DNA of 10,599 nucleotides from Candidatus Tenderia sp. (GTDB lineage Bacteria; Pseudomonadota; Gammaproteobacteria; Tenderiales; Tenderiaceae), in assembly GCA_030148045.1 (NCBI GenBank), contig JASBUE010000144.1:1-10599 (forward strand), written 5' to 3'. The stretch's first letter is position 1, and every line of letters starts with the position of its first letter. The notes beneath the pieces are model-generated. The model did no database searches and had not been told where the DNA came from. It was given only the letters and a program-made list of their open reading frames with translations. Positions 1 through 6,596 of the stretch are shown here, piece after piece. A program made the translations under genes and the position numbers.

Positions 1-133
1 GCATCATGTTGAGCAGGCCGATGTGCAGCTCGCGAATGTCCTGATGCACGGCGGTATCGCGCTGGAGGATGGTCTCGCCTTCAATCTCCAGGCGTTTGAA
101 GGCGGGTAGGTCTGAGTTGGCGACCAGTGGCAT
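1..133 (-). CDS. metA: Homoserine O-succinyltransferase, N-terminal fragment
   Basis: The first 44 codons of a gene that runs off the left edge of the window. The translation begins MPLVANSDLPAF and reaches HQDIRELHIGLLNMM, which I recognise as the conserved amino terminus of the MetA/HTS family. These cytoplasmic enzymes acylate the hydroxyl of homoserine, the first committed step of methionine synthesis. The catalytic Cys, His and Glu lie beyond the edge, so the choice between succinyl-CoA and acetyl-CoA as donor cannot be read here. The start ATG lies 5 bp after the stop codon of the upstream P-loop ATPase gene, so the two are almost certainly co-transcribed. No strong ribosome binding site stands before it, which fits translational coupling. 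Family assignment is firm; donor specificity is inferred. Confidence 0.85.
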   Translation of the reverse strand, partial: MPLVANSDLPAFKRLEIEGETILQRDTAVHQDIRELHIGLLNMM

Positions 134-138
134 CGTCG

Positions 139-984
139 TTATGTCTCTAAGGCTTGCTCGACCAGGGCCAGGAAGTCCTGTTCCGTCTCCACCCGGGCCA
201 GGTCGGTGGTGGTGATGGTGTAGCCGTACTGTTCCACAATCGTTTGGTAGCGCGGAATACGGCTGTAAAAGAGACGCGGGAAGACCCAGCGGACGAAATC
301 ATCCGGATCGATCTGGGCGACATAGTTCAGCCGTTGCAGCGCCATATATTCGCTCAGCTGCGCATCGAGGAAGGCCTCGCGGTAGTAAAGCGGCTTGGGG
401 GCGATCTCGGCGCGGCGGATCAGCTCCTTTTCGTCCTGCTCGGTGGCCTTGATGTACAGGATCAGGGTGTGCTCGGCCAGGGCCTGCAGCGTCTTGTCGT
501 CGTCCAGTTCGCAGACACTGCCACCGGCGTCATTGATGAAATGGCTGTAGCCATAGATCTGGTGGGCCTTGCGGATGAAGGCCGGCACGTCGCGCATGGC
601 GGCGATTTCGGCCTGATGGTGCAGGGCCTGGCGGCGCTTGAATTCGGGCAGTGACAGGCCGCCCTGTTCCGGATTGCCCAGTTTGCCGAGAAAGCTGGAG
701 ACCGGACTGAGATCGTCGAAGGTCAGATTGTTGGCGATATATATGGAGTCGGTGCGCAGCAGGTCGCGCAGGAAGGGGACCTGCATGGCCTGCTGTTTGA
801 TGTTGTCCAGAATCGGCTCATCCAGATAACGGCTGCCGATGCGGTAATCGCCGGAGTAGTGGAACCAATTGCCCTTGCGCAGCATGGCGGAGAGACGCGT
901 CTTGCCCACGCCGGACATGCCCAGCAGGGTGATGCTCTTGTGTCGCCATTTCCTGAATTCCTCGGCGCTTAACCGCACTGTCAT
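139..984 (-). CDS. P-loop ATPase of unknown role, upstream of metA
   Basis: A 281-residue protein with a clear Walker A motif, GMSGVGKT at residues 22-29, preceded by a hydrophobic beta strand (SITLLG). A possible Walker B-type segment, HFINDAGGS, sits near residues 148-156. No signal peptide or membrane segment is visible, so it is probably cytoplasmic. The C-terminal half is charged and rich in aromatic residues and carries no motif I can name. I see only a generic P-loop NTPase/kinase-like fold and cannot assign a substrate. It is followed after 5 bp by metA, suggesting an operon and possibly a role near methionine metabolism, but this is inference. The annotated ATG has a GAGG only 1 nt upstream. 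GTG at codon 3 (976-978) has the same GAGG at a normal 7-nt spacing and may be the true start. Confidence 0.85.
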   Translation of the reverse strand: MTVRLSAEEFRKWRHKSITLLGMSGVGKTRLSAMLRKGNWFHYSGDYRIGSRYLDEPILDNIKQQAMQVPFLRDLLRTDSIYIANNLTFDDLSPVSSFLGKLGNPEQGGLSLPEFKRRQALHHQAEIAAMRDVPAFIRKAHQIYGYSHFINDAGGSVCELDDDKTLQALAEHTLILYIKATEQDEKELIRRAEIAPKPLYYREAFLDAQLSEYMALQRLNYVAQIDPDDFVRWVFPRLFYSRIPRYQTIVEQYGYTITTTDLARVETEQDFLALVEQALET

Positions 985-1008
985 ACCTCACGACTAACGA
1001 ATTGCTAT

Positions 1009-1037
1009 ATTGTATTGCAAAGCCGCAAATGTTTCAG
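1009..1037 (-). promoter_or_regulatory. Putative sigma-70 promoter for the ATPase-metA pair
   Basis: On the minus strand CTGAAA (1032-1037) and TACAAT (1009-1014) are separated by 17 nt, matching the sigma-70 consensus at 4/6 and 5/6 positions. Initiation would fall near 1002, about 18 nt before the ATPase start. The -35 element overlaps the ribosome binding site of the divergent sulfurtransferase gene, and a plus-strand TATATT (1006-1011) overlaps the -10. The two divergent units may therefore compete for polymerase. Prediction from consensus only. Confidence 0.4.
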
Positions 1038-1048
1038 GACCTTTCCGC

Positions 1049-1903
1049 ATGCGTTACCAGACCATCGTCAGCAGCGACGTGCTGCTCAATCACTTGCCCG
1101 ACCCGGCCTGGGTCATCGTCGATTGCCGCTTTTCACTCGCCGATTCCGGGGCCGGCAGGCGCGCCTGGCGCAGCAGTCACATCAGCGGCGCACACTACGC
1201 CCATCTGGACGAAGAACTCTCCGGTCCGGTCACGGCGTACAGCGGCCGCCATCCTCTGCCTGATCCCGATGACCTGAGGCGGGTGGTGGGCGGCTGGGGG
1301 GTGACCCCCAAGAGCCAGGTGGTGGCCTATGACGATGCCGGCGGTGCCGTGGCGGCACGGCTGTGGTGGTTGCTGCGCTGGCTCGGTCACCGCGATGTGG
1401 CGGTGCTCGACGGCGGCTGGCAGCAGTGGCGCCGTTTGATGTATCCCGTTACCCAATCGCAGCCGGTCGAGTTGCGGAGCCGCTATCCAGTGAGGAATGA
1501 GAGCCAGGCCTGGCTGGGTAGCGACGAGGTGCTCCGGGCACTGGAGGGTGACGCCATTCTGCTCATCGATGCCCGGGCGGCCGAACGCTTTCGCGGCGAG
1601 ATAGAGCCCATCGACCCGCTGGCCGGGCATATCCCGGGGGCCGTCAACCGGCCGCAGCAACTGAATCTCGACAAAAGCGGCCGCTTCAAACCCGCCCGGC
1701 AGCTGCGTGATGAATTCGAGGCGCTGCTCGCCGGCCGCAGCCCGGACGAGGTGGTACACATGTGCGGTTCCGGTGTCACCGCCTGTCACAACCTGCTGGC
1801 CATGGAGCATGCCGGGCTTGTTGGTTCGCGCCTTTATCCCGGTTCGTGGAGTGAGTGGGTTCGAAATCCCAACAGGCCGGTGGACAGAAAGGGGAATGTC
1901 TAA
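1049..1903 (+). CDS. Tandem-rhodanese sulfurtransferase (3-mercaptopyruvate/thiosulfate type)
   Basis: A 284-residue cytoplasmic protein with two rhodanese domains. The inactive one spans roughly residues 3-130 (VIVDCRFSL, HISGAHYAHLD, WWLLRWLGHRDVAVLDGGW). The catalytic one spans roughly 155-275 (LLIDARAAERF, GHIPGAVN). The active-site loop is CGSGVTA with Cys239 as the persulfide-carrying nucleophile. A CGSGV[TS] loop is typical of 3-mercaptopyruvate sulfurtransferases (SseA-like), while thiosulfate rhodaneses usually have CRxGx[RT], so transfer of sulfur from 3-mercaptopyruvate is the better guess. Length matches the family (about 280). ATG at 1049 is chosen over in-frame codons further upstream because AGGA at 1036-1039 is correctly spaced and the protein then starts like its relatives. 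It diverges from the ATPase-metA unit and converges on mnmC. Confidence 0.9.
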   Translation: MRYQTIVSSDVLLNHLPDPAWVIVDCRFSLADSGAGRRAWRSSHISGAHYAHLDEELSGPVTAYSGRHPLPDPDDLRRVVGGWGVTPKSQVVAYDDAGGAVAARLWWLLRWLGHRDVAVLDGGWQQWRRLMYPVTQSQPVELRSRYPVRNESQAWLGSDEVLRALEGDAILLIDARAAERFRGEIEPIDPLAGHIPGAVNRPQQLNLDKSGRFKPARQLRDEFEALLAGRSPDEVVHMCGSGVTACHNLLAMEHAGLVGSRLYPGSWSEWVRNPNRPVDRKGNV

Positions 1904-1921
1904 CTCATTAAACCGGCCTGT
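1872..1921. repeat. 10-bp inverted repeat straddling the sulfurtransferase stop codon
   Basis: ACAGGCCGGT (1872-1881) and ACCGGCCTGT (1912-1921) are perfect reverse complements separated by 30 nt, with the TAA stop of the sulfurtransferase gene in the loop. The arms are GC-rich enough to form a stable RNA stem in transcripts of either strand. Neither side is followed by a T-tract, so this is not a classical intrinsic terminator. It lies in the short gap between two convergent genes and may protect or delimit their 3' ends (inference). Confidence 0.6.
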
Positions 1922-1978
1922 GCCACTCATGCGAAGGAAAATCCGCGTTTTTGTCAGTGAAGCCGAAGGTGGGATCGG

Positions 1979-3985
1979 CTAACATCGATCCGGCCTCCTT
2001 GCCATATAATGGCCCTTCTTCTTTGGTTCGCCGCCGTTGCAGGGTGAGCGCCTCAGTTCTCGGACAAGAAATCTTCCCGGATGTGTGGCGTGAGAGAGAT
2101 CGCTGCCAAGCGGGGATATTTCATGGGATAAAGTACAGGCGATCTCTTCCGCAGCGAAACGACACGACACCAATCCCCGTGACCCATGCCCGCCGCTAAC
2201 GAAGAGCCGCGGCAGGTATTGCGCGTTTCGGTATTGGTGTGCCGGCCGGCCATGATGGAGGTCCGCATATTCGTGTCGGTAGAACACCGTATCGGGCACC
2301 GGCCCGATCATCGGCAGATGGTCCTGCGTCGAGGTGCGAAAAGCAACGCGGCCTGATGAGACTCCAAGTTGATTAAGGTCCGGCAGCTCATGCGTCAGGG
2401 CAGATAGAATGTTTCGCTCGCTTTCCCGCCTTGATTCCAGGTGGTCATCGCCGCCGTCATAGCTTGCGCCGACGCAATGGAGGCCTTGGTACGCCGGGAT
2501 GACATAGCCGTCGTAGCAGATCGGCGTTTTCAGCGCCTCACTCGCAGGGGTTGCCGCTAGATAAGCAAGCTGGCCACGTATTTTTTGCAGTCTGAAAATA
2601 TCCGTTCCGAGCAGGCGTTCGGCGTCATAGCCATTGGTGATAATAACGGTTTCCGCACTTGCGATTACGCCGTTTTCGCCAATGATGCGCCATTGTTCGT
2701 TTTCGTGTTTGAGCGACAGCGCTGATTGGTTCAACAGGCGCGCGATCCTGTGCTGCTGATCGTCGAGCAGCCAGCGGCACAGGGCGGGCGGCTCCAGCCA
2801 GCCGCCTGCGGGGAAGAACAGGCCGCCGCGCCGGGTCGCGATGCCGCAGCGCCGACCGGCTGTGTCGCGCGTGCATATCTCCAGCACCGCCTTCGGCAGC
2901 CTCAGTTTTCGCATGCGCTGTTGCCGTTGCTCGTCACAGAGTTGCAGGACGCCGCTCTGAAACCAGGGCAGGGCGGGATCGCGTTGTTTCAGTTGATTGA
3001 GCCAGTGAACAGTGTGTAGAAAGGCACCGAGATAAAAGCGGCCGTCGGCGCCCATGTCGGCGGTCAGGCGCGGCATGACCACCCCGGCGTGATTGCCGGA
3101 GGCCTCTTGCGCCACCCCGGCATGGCGCTCGATCAGGGTGATCCGCCAACCGCGTTGCGCCAGTGAGTGGGCGACCGTGCAGCCGGCCAGGCCGGCGCCG
3201 ATGACCACGGCGCTTTTTTCTTTAACTTCAACGTGCGGCTGTTGGAACCAGGGTGGCCGGCCGTGAACGTCAGGCGCCGAGATCAGCCGCCCGCCGAGCA
3301 TGTCGCGCTTGCGGCCGAAACCGGGGCGGATGCCGACCTCGAAGCCGGCCTGTTGCAGCCCGCGCCGGACGACCCCTGCGGCGCTGAAGGTGGCGCAGCT
3401 GGCGCCGGGTTTACTCAGGCGGGCGATCTGTTGAAACAGCGTGGGATGCCACATGTCCGGATTGCGACTGGGCGCGAAGCCGTCCAGATACCAGGCGTCG
3501 ATGCGACGGCCGTCGAGGTCGGCGAGCATCTCCGCGGCGTCGCCGAACAGCAGTGTGAGGGTGACACGGCCGTTCAAGAGCCGGCGTTGATGCAGGCCGT
3601 GCACCAGCGGCGGGTAGTGTTCGATCAGTTCCGTGGCAAGCCCGGCCAGTCCCGGCCAGGCCGTTAGCGCGCGCTCTAGATCGGTCCTGGTGAGCGGATG
3701 TTTTTCCACTGACAGGTAGTCTAGCCGGGCATCCCCGGGAGCGGTCTGCAGCCATGTGTCCAGGGTGCAGAGAAAATTCAGGCCGGTACCGAAGCCGGTT
3801 TCGGCGATGCGAAAGTGCGATCGATCTTGCCAGCGTCGCGGCAGGTCGTTGCCCTGCAGGAAAACATAGTGTGTTTCGTCCCTGGCGCCATCCCGGGAGA
3901 AATAGATATCGCCATAATTGCTACACCGGGGTGTCTCCGCGCTCCAGTCGATCCTGGCGGGATCAAGCGGATGATAACGGCTCAT
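1979..3985 (-). CDS. mnmC: Bifunctional tRNA mnm5s2U biosynthesis protein MnmC
   Basis: A 668-residue two-domain cytoplasmic enzyme for the last steps of 5-methylaminomethyl-2-thiouridine at the wobble position of tRNAs. The C-terminal FAD domain removes the carboxymethyl group of cmnm5U. The N-terminal SAM domain methylates the resulting nm5U. Visible N-terminal motifs are the SAM loop ETGFGTGLNFL (62-72) and DGFAPSRNPDMW (168-179) with the catalytic-type Asp168. The oxidoreductase part begins near residue 257 with VVIGAGLAG (260-268) for FAD and continues with SGNHAGVVMPR (296-306), FRTSTQDHLPMIGPVPD (549-565) and SGGHGSRGL (597-605). Length agrees with the E. coli enzyme. The gene starts inside the stop of the upstream Nudix gene (ATGA, 3982-3985), so translation is probably coupled. 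Odd: about 20 basic residues (PKKKGHYMARRPDRC) trail the normal family end. Confidence 0.96.
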   Translation of the reverse strand: MSRYHPLDPARIDWSAETPRCSNYGDIYFSRDGARDETHYVFLQGNDLPRRWQDRSHFRIAETGFGTGLNFLCTLDTWLQTAPGDARLDYLSVEKHPLTRTDLERALTAWPGLAGLATELIEHYPPLVHGLHQRRLLNGRVTLTLLFGDAAEMLADLDGRRIDAWYLDGFAPSRNPDMWHPTLFQQIARLSKPGASCATFSAAGVVRRGLQQAGFEVGIRPGFGRKRDMLGGRLISAPDVHGRPPWFQQPHVEVKEKSAVVIGAGLAGCTVAHSLAQRGWRITLIERHAGVAQEASGNHAGVVMPRLTADMGADGRFYLGAFLHTVHWLNQLKQRDPALPWFQSGVLQLCDEQRQQRMRKLRLPKAVLEICTRDTAGRRCGIATRRGGLFFPAGGWLEPPALCRWLLDDQQHRIARLLNQSALSLKHENEQWRIIGENGVIASAETVIITNGYDAERLLGTDIFRLQKIRGQLAYLAATPASEALKTPICYDGYVIPAYQGLHCVGASYDGGDDHLESRRESERNILSALTHELPDLNQLGVSSGRVAFRTSTQDHLPMIGPVPDTVFYRHEYADLHHGRPAHQYRNAQYLPRLFVSGGHGSRGLVSCRFAAEEIACTLSHEISPLGSDLSHATHPGRFLVRELRRSPCNGGEPKKKGHYMARRPDRC

Positions 3986-4530
3986 GGATTATGGAGTGCG
4001 CGGCTCTTGACTACCATACGCTGGATGGAGGGGTCCGGCGACAGCAGCAAGGCGTCGTCAAGGCTGACCCAGGCCAGGTCTTTGGATTCGCTGCTGATGG
4101 TGAGTGGGACGTGACGGTCGGCTTTGAGCAGGAAGCGAATGTCGTAATGATAGTGCGCCGATTCGTGTTTGCGTGCGGGAATGAGATGAACGTCTACATC
4201 GAAAATGGCCTCACTCACCGGCTGCAATTCGGTCAGGCCGGACTCCTCCCGTCCCTCCCGCAGGGCGACATCGAGGGTGTTGCTGTCGCCGTCGGAGTGG
4301 CCGCCGAGCTGCAGCCAGCGGTCGAGTTTACGGTGGTGGGTGAGCAGCACGTGGCTGCGCTCGCGGTCGATGATCCAGGCCGAACCGGTGATGTGACCGA
4401 TGCCGAGACTGCGTTCAAAACAATTTTCGTATTGTGCGACGAATCGTATGATCCGTTGCAGCATTTCGGCCTCAGAGGCGTCGAAGGGGTGATGCCGGTT
4501 GAGCTTGTCCTGCAGGAGGTTTCTGTGCAT
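3982..4530 (-). CDS. Nudix hydrolase, coupled to mnmC
   Basis: A 182-residue Nudix-fold pyrophosphohydrolase. The Nudix box covers residues 77-99 and ends with REGREESGL, which carries the metal-binding Arg-Glu/Glu-Glu set (R91, E92, E95, E96). The Glu expected after GX5 is Ser83, a departure from the strict GX5EX7REUXEEXGU pattern. The preceding HRKLDRWLQLGGHSDGD is typical of a Nudix subgroup with a GGH-x-DGD signature. Substrate cannot be deduced; nucleoside diphosphate derivatives are the usual class. GGAG sits about 7 nt before the ATG. The stop overlaps the mnmC start by 4 nt, and cheV ends 54 bp upstream, so cheV-nudix-mnmC reads as one transcription unit. No membrane segment or export signal is present. 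Confidence 0.9.
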   Translation of the reverse strand: MHRNLLQDKLNRHHPFDASEAEMLQRIIRFVAQYENCFERSLGIGHITGSAWIIDRERSHVLLTHHRKLDRWLQLGGHSDGDSNTLDVALREGREESGLTELQPVSEAIFDVDVHLIPARKHESAHYHYDIRFLLKADRHVPLTISSESKDLAWVSLDDALLLSPDPSIQRMVVKSRALHNP

Positions 4531-4584
4531 AAGGACTCCGTCTTGTGGCGCGCCAGTTTAGCACAGAGGGGGCATTTTCCGGTC

Positions 4585-5490
4585 TCAGGGCGCCATCTGT
4601 TTCAGGCCCTTGATGATCTCCTTGGCCAACAGGTCGGATTCGAACTTGGTCAGTGTCTCATTAGCGCCGGCGGCCCGGGCATGTTCTGCGTTGACCTTGC
4701 CATCCAGCGAAGTGTGCAGCAGGATATACATCCCCTGATGGCGCGGGTTGGCGCGGATCTCGCGTGTCAGCTGGTAGCCGTCCATCTCCGGCATCTCAAT
4801 ATCGGAAATGACGATCGGCACACAGTCGGTGGTCTTGGCGCAGTCGCGGCTCAGGGTGTCGATCAGTTCCAGGGCCTCTTTACCGTTGCGGGCGGCGATG
4901 TGATGAATGCCCAGCTGGTCGAGGATGCGGCAGGTCTGGTTGCGCGCCACGGCCGAATCGTCCACCACCAGGATGTTGCGTCCCTGCAATTTGTCGATCA
5001 GCGCCTGGTCCAAGTGGCCTTGCGGATCGAGGTCTTTGTCGGCCACCTGGTGCATCACCTGCTCCACGTCCACCAGTTGCACCAGTTCCTTGTCCAGGCG
5101 GATCACGCCGGTCACGAAGCTGCTGCCGGCGCCGCTGGGGGGCGGCAGTACTTCATTCCAGTCGCGCACCACGATGCGGTCCACGCCCGAGACCAGAAAA
5201 CCCTGGGTGGAGCGGCTGAACTCGGCAATGATCACTTTCTGTTCCTGGGTCTGTTCGGTGCCGATGGCCGGGCGGCCGATGGCCAGCGCCAGGTCGATGA
5301 CCGGCACCGTGTGGCCGCGCAGTTCCGCCACGCCGACCACGGCCGGGCTGGCGCGGGGGATTTGCGTCAGCGCGGGCCTGGGAATTATCTCCTTGACTTT
5401 CAGTACGTTAATCCCGAAGTGCTGTTTGGTGTTAAGGCGGAACAGCAATAGCTCGAGCCGGGTCGTGGATGTTTTGATACTGGCTTGCAT
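4585..5490 (-). CDS. cheV: Chemotaxis coupling protein CheV (CheW domain plus receiver)
   Basis: A 301-residue hybrid chemotaxis adaptor. Residues about 10-155 form a CheW-like coupling domain (GINVLKVKEIIPRP, VVGVAELRGHTVPVIDLALAIG, GVIRLDKELVQLVDVEQV). Residues about 171-300 form a response-regulator receiver with acidic pocket D177/D178, phosphoacceptor D230 in ISDIEMPEMDGY, T260 and K282. CheV proteins link chemoreceptors to the CheA kinase at the cell pole, and phosphorylation of the receiver is thought to tune adaptation. AGGA stands 7 nt before the ATG, and a sigma-28-type promoter lies immediately upstream. The gene is separate from any che cluster in view, as is common for cheV, and is followed by a Nudix gene and mnmC. 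All residues needed for phosphorylation are present. Confidence 0.96.
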   Translation of the reverse strand: MQASIKTSTTRLELLLFRLNTKQHFGINVLKVKEIIPRPALTQIPRASPAVVGVAELRGHTVPVIDLALAIGRPAIGTEQTQEQKVIIAEFSRSTQGFLVSGVDRIVVRDWNEVLPPPSGAGSSFVTGVIRLDKELVQLVDVEQVMHQVADKDLDPQGHLDQALIDKLQGRNILVVDDSAVARNQTCRILDQLGIHHIAARNGKEALELIDTLSRDCAKTTDCVPIVISDIEMPEMDGYQLTREIRANPRHQGMYILLHTSLDGKVNAEHARAAGANETLTKFESDLLAKEIIKGLKQMAP

Positions 5491-5518
5491 CTTTTCGTCC
5501 TGCGTTGCGTTATAGCTG

Positions 5519-5545
5519 TTTTCGGTATTTCAGGGGGAATCTTTA
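5519..5545 (-). promoter_or_regulatory. Sigma-28 (FliA) flagellar promoter of cheV
   Basis: Read on the minus strand, TAAAGATT (5538-5545), 11 nt, then ACCGAAAA (5519-5526). The flagellar sigma-28 consensus is TAAAGTTT-N11-GCCGATAA, so the match is 7/8 and 6/8 with exact spacing. Initiation would fall near 5512, giving a leader of about 22 nt that includes the cheV ribosome binding site. A FliA promoter is what one expects for a late chemotaxis gene. No acceptable sigma-70 promoter was seen here: a minus-strand TATAAC at 5509-5514 lacks a -35. Confidence 0.7.
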
Positions 5546-5612
5546 CCCTGCCGCCGGCTAGGCATGGCCGCTGCCGCTGCGGTAATCATTCTGATTTGAC
5601 TGGAAAAAGAGC

Positions 5613-5618
5613 TATAAT
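5613..5618 (+). promoter_or_regulatory. Putative -10 element of ppiB
   Basis: A perfect TATAAT, 38 nt before the ppiB start codon. The best correctly spaced -35 is poor (TTCTGA, 5589-5594). A good-looking TTGACT (5596-5601) is only 11 nt away and cannot pair with it. Initiation would fall near 5625, giving a leader of about 30 nt. It diverges from the cheV sigma-28 promoter within a 165-bp gap. Otherwise the gap holds only a weak CAGGG/CCCTG repeat (5531-5550). Confidence 0.4.
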
Positions 5619-5655
5619 GACGGGCACAGTCAAGGATTGGTTCAAGGAGTCGGAA

Positions 5656-6144
5656 ATGGTGCTTTTTTCTACAACCCTGGGTGACATCACGATCGAGCTT
5701 TTTCCACAGCAGGCCCCTGTCACGGTGGAGAATTTTCTCCAATACCTGGACGACGGCTTCTTTGACGGCACGATTTTCCACCGCGTCGTTCCCGGATTTG
5801 TCATCCAGGGCGGCGGATTTAACGCCGAAATGGTGCAGCAACAGACCCGCGAACCAATCAGCAACGAGGCCGATAACGGCCTGAAAAACAGCCGCGGCAC
5901 GCTCTCCATGGCGCGCACCCAGGCGGTGGACAGTGCCACTTCGCAGTTCTTTGTCAATCTGGCGGATAACGCCTTTCTCGATCACGGCGAGCGCGATTTC
6001 GGCTACGCCGTGTTCGGCCGTGTGGCCGAGGGCATGGACGTGGTCGACGAGATCGCCGCTTTGCCCACGGCCAATCAGGGAATGCACCAGAACGTGCCGC
6101 TCGAGCCGGTGGTGGTGATATCGGCTACCCGCGTCGGTGCCTAG
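5656..6144 (+). CDS. ppiB: Peptidyl-prolyl cis-trans isomerase, cyclophilin type
   Basis: A 162-residue cyclophilin that accelerates proline isomerisation during protein folding. It aligns over its whole length with E. coli PpiB (164 residues). The active-site strand FHRVVPGFVIQGGGF (41-55) supplies R43, F48 and Q51. NEADNGLKNSRGTLSMART (70-88) and SQFFVNLADNAFLDH (96-110) are also canonical. There is no signal peptide, so this is the cytoplasmic PpiB form, not periplasmic PpiA. The start at 5656 is supported by a strong AAGGAG (5644-5649) 6 nt upstream and by the family's MVxFxTxxGDI beginning. An in-frame ATG at 5617 overlaps the -10 element and is unlikely. The Nudix gene starts 14 bp after the stop and is probably co-transcribed. 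Confidence 0.96.
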   Translation: MVLFSTTLGDITIELFPQQAPVTVENFLQYLDDGFFDGTIFHRVVPGFVIQGGGFNAEMVQQQTREPISNEADNGLKNSRGTLSMARTQAVDSATSQFFVNLADNAFLDHGERDFGYAVFGRVAEGMDVVDEIAALPTANQGMHQNVPLEPVVVISATRVGA

Positions 6145-6158
6145 CGTTTTCATTTTTC

Positions 6159-6596
6159 ATGAATGCCGGGCAGGACAGCAACCCCATCTCGGCCGGTGTG
6201 GTGATCCTGCGCCGTATCGATGGCGAATGGCATTATTTGTTGCTGCGCGCCTATCAATACTGGGATTTTCCCAAGGGACTGGTCGAGCCGGGCGAGGATG
6301 AATTCGATGCCGCGGTGCGGGAGGTGGAGGAGGAGACGACCCTGGTGGCGCTGGATTTCTGCTGGGGGCATGTCTTCTACCAAACGCCACCCTATGGCAA
6401 GCTCCGCAAGATAGCGCGCTACTATATCGCCCGTTGCGACAGCGGCGAGGTGAAATTGTCTGTTGCCGAGGAGCTGGGGCGGCCCGAGCATGAAGAATTC
6501 CGCTGGGTCACCGTGCGACAGGCGCGGGGATTGGTCTCTCCCCGGGTCAGGCAGGTGCTGGACTGGGCTGAGGGGATCATTGCCGGTCAGCCTTGA
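6159..6596 (+). CDS. Nudix hydrolase, Ap4A-hydrolase-like
   Basis: A 145-residue single-domain Nudix protein. YWDFPKGLVEPGE (34-46) followed by REVEEETTL (54-62) forms the Nudix box. The WDFPKGxxExGE signature is characteristic of dinucleoside tetraphosphate (Ap4A) hydrolases, which split Ap4A-type alarmones or damaged-nucleotide analogues in the cytoplasm. The metal-binding acidic residues E55, E58 and E59 are intact. The Gly normally found in EExGU is Thr61. Substrate is inferred from the signature only; a RppH-like mRNA decapping role is less likely at this short length. It follows ppiB by 14 bp. No Shine-Dalgarno sequence stands before the ATG (the gap is T-rich), so translation may depend on coupling to ppiB. 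Confidence 0.9.
   Translation: MNAGQDSNPISAGVVILRRIDGEWHYLLLRAYQYWDFPKGLVEPGEDEFDAAVREVEEETTLVALDFCWGHVFYQTPPYGKLRKIARYYIARCDSGEVKLSVAEELGRPEHEEFRWVTVRQARGLVSPRVRQVLDWAEGIIAGQP

Noticed and set aside
1133..1930. 265-codon minus-strand frame opposite the sulfurtransferase
   Set aside because: Pure antisense shadow of the rhodanese gene, whose active-site loop and domain motifs are unambiguous.
2005..2010. Plus-strand TATAAT inside the 3' end of mnmC
   Set aside because: No -35 at the right distance and no plus-strand gene downstream; most likely chance, although an antisense RNA cannot be excluded.
3754..5451. 565-codon plus-strand open frame
   Set aside because: It lies antisense to mnmC, the Nudix gene and cheV, all of which carry clear family motifs; its translation is His/Gln/Val-rich and low in motif content, as expected for the reverse of GC-rich genes.
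5596..5618. TTGACT and TATAAT as a complete ppiB promoter
   Set aside because: Both hexamers are excellent but only 11 nt apart, which cannot be contacted by one sigma-70 polymerase; only the -10 is kept.
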